A stretch of 64,000 nucleotides of DNA. It comes from Pseudomonas bharatica CSV86. Its GTDB lineage: Bacteria; Pseudomonadota; Gammaproteobacteria; Pseudomonadales; Pseudomonadaceae. This document shows, piece after piece, positions 16,754 to 22,552 of this stretch. Position 1 is the stretch's first letter. The number at the start of each line of letters is the position of its first letter. Below the pieces are notes generated by a model. The model did not search any database, was not told where the DNA came from, and saw nothing but the letters and a program-made list of their open reading frames with translations. The stretch is taken from positions 434,001-498,000 of the forward strand of contig NZ_AMWJ02000002.1 in NCBI RefSeq assembly GCF_000319305.2. Direction: 5' to 3'. The position numbers and the translations under genes were made by a program.

Positions 16754-17242
16754 TTAGCGAGGCGGTATGCCCATGTGTTGCTGATGCTGCATCATCTGAT
16801 CCATCATCATCTGCTGCATGCCCATGTACCTATCCATCATGTATTGATGCTGCTTCATCTGCTCAGGCGTCATCTGGGAGTAGTGACTGCCCATTTGGCC
16901 CCAGCCCATCATATGGCCGCCCATCATGCCGCCCCCGCAACACCCCATCATCCCGTTACCCTGCATCCCATTCATCATCTGCATGCCTTGTTGCATCATG
17001 GCTTGGTGCTCTTGCATCAGCTTCTGGCGCTGAGCGGGGTCGGTGGACTTCTGAATTTGGCTCATTTGCTCCTGCATTTTTTTGAGATTTTCTTGTGCCT
17101 TTGCCATCTCTTGGTCGAATTGCTCAACGCTTATCGGTTGCTGTTGGGCCGATTTAGCAGCGGTTGAGTCCTGCTGCGCGGAGGCTAATGCGGGGAAAAG
17201 CGCTGCCGCCAAAGCGACGGCGGCGAGTTGGGATGCTTTCAT
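16754..17242 (-). CDS. Met/His/Gln-rich periplasmic protein, probable metal binder
   Basis: This 162-aa protein has a signal peptide (MKASQLAAVALAAALFPALASA). A Gln/Lys-rich amphipathic helix follows (residues 35-85), then a very Met-rich half with a GMMGCCGGGMMGGHMMGWG segment and a QMMMDQMMQHQQHMG tail. Such Met, Cys and His clusters are typical of proteins that bind Cu or related soft metals in the periplasm. I do not recognise a named family. It starts at 17242, with AAGGAGCAG upstream. It is divergent from the CDF pump, and the pair forms the island's cargo. Confidence 0.7.
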   Translation of the reverse strand: MKASQLAAVALAAALFPALASAQQDSTAAKSAQQQPISVEQFDQEMAKAQENLKKMQEQMSQIQKSTDPAQRQKLMQEHQAMMQQGMQMMNGMQGNGMMGCCGGGMMGGHMMGWGQMGSHYSQMTPEQMKQHQYMMDRYMGMQQMMMDQMMQHQQHMGIPPR

Positions 17243-17336
17243 CTTCTGCTCCTTGTAGCTGGTGATTGATCGAGGGTGAATCACTACTTTCCAATATAGA
17301 CCTCAATTTTGGGCATAGCCTGACTGGGATCAATGG

Positions 17337-17367
17337 TTGACCCTGTACCTGCTACAGGGTGTATTCA
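17337..17367 (+). promoter_or_regulatory. MerR-family promoter/operator ahead of the island CDF pump
   Basis: TTGACC (17337-17342) and TATTCA (17362-17367) are separated by 19 bp. Inside lies the perfect dyad ACCCTGTA-N5-TACAGGGT (17340-17360). The dyad and long spacer match promoters activated by CadR/PbrR/ZntR-type MerR proteins. No merR gene is present in the island, so control in trans is implied. Confidence 0.75.
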
Positions 17368-17396
17368 GGCTGCCTACTTGTTAGGAGGTGAACGGG

Positions 17397-18287
17397 ATGA
17401 GTGGTGACAAAGCTTGTGGTTGTGCGAATAGCGTTGCGCCGTCGAATGAGGTGTCCACCCCAAGCAATGGGGCTGCGTGGGTCAGTGAGTTTTCTGTACC
17501 CAAGATGGACTGTCCCTCTGAAGAGCGCATGATTCGCTTGGCTTTGGAGGGGCTGGAAGGTATCGAGTCGTTATCCTTCGATCTCAGTCAACGGCGCGTT
17601 CACGTCTATCACTCGGGGGCGATAGATCTGCACGCTAACAAGCTCGATTCCTTGGGCCTTGGCTCGACCCTGATAGGTACGCGGGCTTGCGCACCAAGCG
17701 AGGTCGCGGAGAGAGGGCAGGCTGACGCCCAGGAGGCTCTAGACGAGTCCAGAGTGCTTAAAGCCTTGCTGGGTATCAACGCTCTTATGTTTGTAGCCGA
17801 GCTGGTTCTTGGGGTTATTGCTGAGTCCACAGGGTTGATTGCGGATTCGCTGGATATGTTCGCCGATGCCGCTGTTTATGGCCTTGCCTTCTATGCCGCT
17901 GGACGGAGCAAGGGTCTACAGCTTAAGGCCGCACATCTGTCGGGCTTTCTACAAATAGCGCTCGCGTTAGGCGTTTTACTGGAAGTTGTGCGCAGATTTA
18001 TTTTCGGCAGCGAACCCGAGTCATTGCTGATGATGGGGGTTGGCCTGGTCGCCCTTGTGGCCAATGTTGGCTGTTTGCTCTTGATATCAAAACACCGGAA
18101 TGGTGGCGCTCACATGCGAGCAAGCTGGATATTCTCAGCAAACGATGTATTGGCCAACCTAGGGGTTATTGTTGCTGGCTTACTGGTGATGCTTACGGGT
18201 TCGCCTTATCCCGACCTTGCCATTGGTTTTGCTGTCGGGCTGCTTGTCCTCAACGGTGGTCGGCGAATTCTTGCCATGAAGGCTTGA
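17397..18287 (+). CDS. Cation diffusion facilitator-type metal efflux protein (island-borne copy 2)
   Basis: This 296-aa membrane pump is closely similar to the ISPpu12-borne protein at 5885-6781. Long blocks are shared: VPKMDCPSEERMIRLAL, NGGAHMRASWIFSANDV with one or two changes, and VVRRFIFGSEPESLLMMG. The N-terminus has Cys residues (DKACGCA) and a metal-associated domain, and about six hydrophobic segments follow. The metal-site pattern STGLIADSLDMFADAAVYG is present. ATG at 17397 lies 8 bp after AGGAGGT. A MerR-type promoter precedes it. Likely substrates are Cd, Zn or Pb; the exact metal cannot be read from sequence. Confidence 0.87.
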   Translation: MSGDKACGCANSVAPSNEVSTPSNGAAWVSEFSVPKMDCPSEERMIRLALEGLEGIESLSFDLSQRRVHVYHSGAIDLHANKLDSLGLGSTLIGTRACAPSEVAERGQADAQEALDESRVLKALLGINALMFVAELVLGVIAESTGLIADSLDMFADAAVYGLAFYAAGRSKGLQLKAAHLSGFLQIALALGVLLEVVRRFIFGSEPESLLMMGVGLVALVANVGCLLLISKHRNGGAHMRASWIFSANDVLANLGVIVAGLLVMLTGSPYPDLAIGFAVGLLVLNGGRRILAMKA

Positions 18288-18360
18288 TGATCATGCTCAA
18301 ACCTCCGCCCATTAAGCAACGTGGAGGTTTAACCGGGAGGAAATTAATCTTTCTTTTTTC

Positions 18361-18453
18361 GATCTACCTAAAGGACGTGCTCACGCGCTTGCCAACCCGG
18401 AAAGCCAGCTGTTGCTGCACAGCTGGGCTCCCCGGCAAGGCGTGATGCCCCGT
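18361..18453 (+). pseudogene. IS66 transposase C-terminal remnant (second, frameshifted)
   Basis: The + strand reads IYLKDVLTRLPTRKAS and then, after a frame change, QLLLHSWAPRQG. This is the same IS66 transposase tail as the remnant at 16504 (AYLKDVRTRLPT, EQLLPHRWG). It is too short and broken to be functional. With the first remnant it brackets the metal cargo of the island. Confidence 0.65.
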
Positions 18454-18713
18454 TCGCCTAGCTAGATGTATGCGTCCGGCTGATTTCTGCACGTCGGCAC
18501 GAGGGTGCCCACTTACCGTGAGCAAACGCTCTTTTCTGCCACCTCAATCAGATCGGCCTTGCCAGCTTGCGGGCGACTGTACGCATGACCTGCTGGGATG
18601 ACGATGGTTACGTTGGCGTTCGAACAGTGGTCGTGAAGGGTTTCAAGAGGCCTCGAAAAATTGAAAAATTGTTAGTCTGGTAAAATGCTTATAAAACAGT
18701 ATGTTACAATCTA
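18454..18713. other. Non-coding right end of the island
   Basis: No gene is supported. The last 70 bases (18650-18713) are strongly AT-rich (AAAAATTGAAAAATTGTTAG and similar) before the att-like blocks. A short AT-rich 3' end is one of the three parts reported for GInt islands. Confidence 0.6.
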
Positions 18714-18744
18714 CTAACTGTTAGAGTCATTCAGATACAACGAT
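18714..18744. repeat. Right attachment junction of the GInt island
   Basis: CTAACTGTTAG (18714-18724), itself a dyad, is followed by TTCAGAT (18730-18736) and ACGAT (18740-18744). The first two are the inverse complements of blocks at the left end (ATCTGAA, AACTGTTAG) with the same order and spacing. ACGAT joins directly to eptA sequence GGCGGCG. Confidence 0.7.
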
Positions 18745-19989
18745 GGCGGCGTTGTCGCATTTGTCCAGCTGGCTGCTGTCGCAGGTCGGGGTGAAGCGGC
18801 GGAAGGCCTGGGGATAGCGCTTGTAGTAGGCCGGGCCATGGCTGCCGAGCATGTGCAGGACGATGAGGGTGTCGTCGCTGCTGCTGTCGATCCGCTCCGC
18901 CAGGCCATGCAGCAAGGCTTCGTCGAAGCAGCCATCGGCGTTGCAGATTCCGGGGATCTGCAGCTTGTCCACCTCCTCGCTGGGCACCCGGTCGCAGGCG
19001 CCCTTGCAGCCCGAGTTGTTGTCGCGCCAGAGCACCGCCACACCTGCCCGCTGCAGCACATCGAGCAGGTTTTCGCGACTTTTGCCGTGGATGCTGCGGT
19101 ACTCGCGGCGGCCAAGGTCCTGGAACATGCAGGGCACCGAGATCGCCGTGGCGGTGCCACAGGCGCTGACCTCGCTGAAACTGACCACCTCGCGGGTCGC
19201 CAGCGCCGGATTGGTCTGCCGCTCGTAGCCGTTGAGCGAGAAACTCGCCGCCCGCGCGGTTTCACCGACCACCAGCACCACCACCTTATGCCGGCCGCCG
19301 GCGGCGGAATTGACCTGGCGCGCCGCATCCAGCCCGACCTGCTCCAGGGTCAAGGGCGTGCGCAATTGGCGCTTGGCATAGCTGTGCACCGCACCGACCA
19401 GGTTCGACGGCACCAGCATCAGGCGCAGTTCACGGTGGTTGCGCAGCAGCGAGGCGTAGGACTGATAGGCCAGCGCCAGGATCAGGGCGATCAGCGCCAA
19501 TGCCACCAGCACGCTGCCCGCCTTGGACAGGCCCGCCCTCGCATAGCCAGGCCGGGCCACGGGAATGCGGCTGACCACAATCGCCGGCACCACGCCAACC
19601 AGCAGCACCCAGAACGCCAGCCCGGGACCGAGCAGATCGAACACTTCACGGCGATCGGTCTGCATTGCATTGATCAACATCGAATAGTCGATCATCACAC
19701 CGTAGTTGCTCATGAAGTAACTGACGCAGGCCGACAGCAACAACATGATGACCAGGACAAGTTTGCCCAACCTGCCCCATGCCAATAAACACAGGACTAC
19801 AAAGTTAAACGCCAGCACCACTAATGGAAGCGTACCGAGAAAGAACGGATTGTCATTTTCAAGGCCACCCGTGGCCGTCCAGACCTTGCGCCAGAAAGGT
19901 GCGTTCATCACCAGTGTCATCCACAGCGCAACCAGCAACACCAGCAACGGCGCAGGCATGCCCCGCATGCTCGACGCTTGTACGTTCAT
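18740..19989 (-). pseudogene. eptA: eptA, 5' fragment (phosphoethanolamine-lipid A transferase)
   Basis: This holds the first 416 or so codons of an inner membrane phosphoethanolamine transferase. Five hydrophobic segments (residues 10-165) lead to the periplasmic sulfatase-like domain with VLVVGETARAASFSLNGY, whose Thr accepts phosphoethanolamine. The frame runs past the junction into island DNA and stops at 18727, after AAIVVSE. Start at 19989 (MNVQASSMRG) has AGGAGA upstream. The enzyme family modifies lipid A and gives polymyxin/colistin resistance. The missing part, including SDHGES, is at 10801-11238. Confidence 0.9.
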
Positions 19990-20039
19990 AAGTGTGTCTC
20001 CTGACACCTGTTCGACTATCCCTGAAACAAACCTGCGAC

Positions 20040-20339
20040 TTAGCGCGAGAGGCGCAGGCGCACACTCCAGATCGCCGCCGTAGGTACCCCGAAGCCCAAT
20101 AGCAGAAGGGCGGCAAGCATGCCGGCACGGTCGAAGAAGAAGATCACATCAAGCAGCAGCAGACAGCCACTGACGAACACCGCCAACCCCGGTACCAGCC
20201 AATGCAGGTACCCGTGCCGGGCGTGAAACAGCAGGCGAGAGTTGAAGGCGAGCAGCAGGCAGAGGCACAACCAAAACAAGATGGCAGCCAGGTAGAACGC
20301 CAGATGATAAATATCGAAGGACAACTTCCAGACAGGCAT
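20040..20339 (-). CDS. Small hydrophobic membrane protein of unknown function
   Basis: This 99-aa protein has three evident hydrophobic segments (FYLAAILFWLCLCLLLAF, WLVPGLAVFVSGCLLLL, AGMLAALLLLGFGV). I do not recognise a family. The start at 20339 follows AAGGAAGGGG; an in-frame ATG seven codons upstream is less well placed. It lies 50 bp upstream of the eptA fragment in the same direction, so the two were probably one transcript involved in envelope modification before the island disrupted eptA. Confidence 0.6.
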   Translation of the reverse strand: MPVWKLSFDIYHLAFYLAAILFWLCLCLLLAFNSRLLFHARHGYLHWLVPGLAVFVSGCLLLLDVIFFFDRAGMLAALLLLGFGVPTAAIWSVRLRLSR

Positions 20340-20367
20340 GACACCCCTTCCTTGCGGCAAGAAAAAT

Positions 20368-20383
20368 AGTAATCGTTATTACT
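20368..20383. promoter_or_regulatory. Dyad AGTAAT-CGTT-ATTACT in a divergent promoter region
   Basis: Perfect 6-bp inverted arms around a 4-base centre lie between the small membrane gene/eptA transcript and the divergent LTA-synthase-like gene. The AT-rich form loosely recalls Fur-type sites, but the match is not good enough to name a regulator. Confidence 0.4.
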
Positions 20384-20567
20384 TCAATCCGGACTTCCTT
20401 GCCCGTTGCAACTGCCCGTTACTTTAGCCGGGCTTTTCATCATTTCCATACATGACATTTACATTTCTTTCTCTTTTCCCTTGTTAGTTTTCCCCGCCTA
20501 CACTCGCCAGTACCTGCCAAACAAGGCCGTTGCAGGTAATGGACTATTCGAATAAAGGGAATTCACG

Positions 20568-22517
20568 ATGCACACCCCCAAAACAGCGCCCATGCGCTAT
20601 CTCTTGCTGCTGTCCGCCGTCTGGCTCGGTGTTTTCCTGCTGACCCGCGCGGCCCTGATGTTCAGCCACCTGGATGAAGCCGGACATGCGTTCCTTTCGG
20701 TCTTCACCGTGGGCCTGCTCAACGACCTGGTGTTCCTGGTCTATGCCGCCCTGCCCCTGAGCCTGTTCGTCCTGCTCTGCCCGCGCCGGCTATGGCAGGC
20801 CCGGGTCACCCGCTGGCTGCTGGTGGGCATCCTCGCGATCAGCCTCTACATCATGCTGTTCACCGCGGTGGCCGAATGGCTGTTCTGGGACGAGTTCGGG
20901 GTGCGCTTCAACTTCATCGCCGTGGATTACCTGGTGTACTCGGATGAAGTGCTGAACAACATCCTCGAGTCCTACCCGATCGCCCTGCTGCTGAGCATCC
21001 TTGGCCTGCTGACCCTGGCCCTGGTCCTGGCCTTGATCAAGCCGCTGCGCTGGGTCTTCGAGGCGCCCTACCCGAGCCTGCGCCAGCGCGCCTTGCACAC
21101 CGCCGGCATCGCCGTCGCGGCCCTGCTGTGCGTGCAGTTCGCCGACCAGGACAGCCTGCGCAGCCAGGGCGGCAATACCTACCAGCGCGAGCTGGCGAGC
21201 AACGGCCCGTACCAGTTCTTCGCCGCCTTCCGCAACAACGAGCTGGACTACCAGCAGTTCTACAGCACCCTGCCCGAAGCGGTCACCGCCCGGCAGATGC
21301 GCGACGAACTGAACGAGCCGGGCGTGACCTTCATCGGCAATGAGCCGCTGGACATCCGCCGTACCGTGAGCAACCCGGGCACAGCGCGTACGCCGAACAT
21401 CATCCTGGTCACCATCGAAAGCCTCAGCGCCAAGTACCTGGGCAGCAACGGCGACCCGCGCAACCTCAGCCCCAACCTCGACGCCCTGCGCAAGCAAAGC
21501 CTGTACTTCAACAACTTCTATGCCACCGGCACCCGCACCGACCGCGGCCTGGAAGCCATCACCCTGTCGATCCCGCCAACGCCCGGGCGCTCCGTCGTCA
21601 AGCGCATCGGCCGTGAAGGCGGTTTCGCCAGCCTTGGCCAGCAACTGAGCGAAGTGGGTTACGACACCGTATTCGTCTATGGCGGGCGCGGTTACTTCGA
21701 CAACATGAACGCCTTCTTCAGCGGCAATGGCTACCGCATCGTCGACCAGAGCAGCGTCGACGAGCAGGAGATCAGCTTCAAGAACGCCTGGGGTATGTCC
21801 GACGAAGACCTGTACAAGCAGGCGATCAAGCTGGCCGATGCCGACCACGCCAACCAGGTGCCCTTCCTGCTGCAACTGATGACCACCTCCAACCACCGGC
21901 CCTACACCTACCCTGACGGGCGCATCGACATTCCGTCAGGCAACGGCCGCGACGGCGCGGTGAAGTACACCGACTATGCGATTGGCAAATTCCTCGCCGA
22001 GGCGCGGACCAAGCCTTGGTTCGATAACACGATCTTCGTCTTCGTCGCCGACCACACTGCCGGCAGCGCGGGCAAGGAAGACCTGCCGGTGCATAACTAC
22101 CAGATCCCCCTGTTCGTCTACGCGCCGAAGCTGATCGAGCCGCGCGAGGACGGCAAGCTGGCCAGCCAGATCGACCTGGCGCCGACCCTGCTCGGCCTGC
22201 TGAACATGAGCTACACCTCGACCTTCTACGGACGCAACCTGCTGCAGGAAGACGCGTTGCCGCCGCGGGTGCTGATCGGCAACTACCAGCACCTGGGGCT
22301 GTTCGATGGCCAGGACCTGGCGATTCTCAGCCCACGCGGCGGCCTGCGCCTGCACCAACAGGCACTGGGTGAAAGCCGGGAGGTTCCGGGCGAGGTGGAG
22401 AATCCGCTAATTACCCGGGCGATCGCCTATTACGAAAGCGCCAGCTACGGGTTCAAGCAGCGGCTGCTGGAGTGGGTGCCGGAGAGTCATGAGGTAAGTG
22501 CTGCCATCGCGCCTTGA
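20568..22517 (+). CDS. LTA synthase family sulfatase/phosphoglycerol transferase
   Basis: This 649-aa inner membrane protein has five N-terminal hydrophobic segments (about residues 10-200) and a periplasmic sulfatase-fold domain. Motifs are ILVTIESLSAKYLG (metal-binding Glu), NFYATGTRTDRGLEAI (nucleophile Thr) and VFVADHTAGSAG (Asp-His). The family includes lipoteichoic acid synthases and OpgB-like phosphoglycerol transferases that decorate envelope glycans in Gram-negatives. The substrate is not deducible. It is divergent from the eptA transcript, whose product is a related alkaline-phosphatase-superfamily transferase. Confidence 0.85.
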   Translation: MHTPKTAPMRYLLLLSAVWLGVFLLTRAALMFSHLDEAGHAFLSVFTVGLLNDLVFLVYAALPLSLFVLLCPRRLWQARVTRWLLVGILAISLYIMLFTAVAEWLFWDEFGVRFNFIAVDYLVYSDEVLNNILESYPIALLLSILGLLTLALVLALIKPLRWVFEAPYPSLRQRALHTAGIAVAALLCVQFADQDSLRSQGGNTYQRELASNGPYQFFAAFRNNELDYQQFYSTLPEAVTARQMRDELNEPGVTFIGNEPLDIRRTVSNPGTARTPNIILVTIESLSAKYLGSNGDPRNLSPNLDALRKQSLYFNNFYATGTRTDRGLEAITLSIPPTPGRSVVKRIGREGGFASLGQQLSEVGYDTVFVYGGRGYFDNMNAFFSGNGYRIVDQSSVDEQEISFKNAWGMSDEDLYKQAIKLADADHANQVPFLLQLMTTSNHRPYTYPDGRIDIPSGNGRDGAVKYTDYAIGKFLAEARTKPWFDNTIFVFVADHTAGSAGKEDLPVHNYQIPLFVYAPKLIEPREDGKLASQIDLAPTLLGLLNMSYTSTFYGRNLLQEDALPPRVLIGNYQHLGLFDGQDLAILSPRGGLRLHQQALGESREVPGEVENPLITRAIAYYESASYGFKQRLLEWVPESHEVSAAIAP

Positions 22518-22520
22518 GAT

Positions 22521-22552
22521 GGCTGAACGGCCACTGCGGTGGCCGTTCAGCC
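22521..22552. terminator. Convergent hairpin between LTA-synthase-like and RHS genes
   Basis: A perfect 14-bp stem, GGCTGAACGGCCAC with GTGGCCGTTCAGCC, has a TGCG loop. It begins 3 bp after one stop and includes the stop codon of the opposing RHS gene. The symmetry suits a bidirectional terminator, although no long U-run follows. Confidence 0.65.

Larger units (their letters stand above)
11239..18744. mobile_element. GInt-type genomic island (ginABCD plus metal cargo) inserted in eptA
   Basis: This 7.5-kb island is bounded by ACGAT at both eptA junctions. Its layout is four overlapping genes (three tyrosine recombinases and a small HTH/coiled-coil protein), then a short cargo, then an AT-rich 3' end. 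That tripartite form matches the GInt islands described from Pseudomonas, where ginABCD are all needed for integration and excision. Recombinase genes have lower GC than the host flanks. Cargo is a Met/His-rich periplasmic protein and a metal CDF pump, with IS66 remnants on either side. Tn554-like transposons share the multi-recombinase plan and are the main alternative label. Confidence 0.88.

Noticed and set aside
11239..18744. Integrated phage or ICE as the identity of the island
   Set aside because: There are no phage structural, conjugation or replication genes and no tRNA target; the gene set is four recombination genes plus metal cargo.
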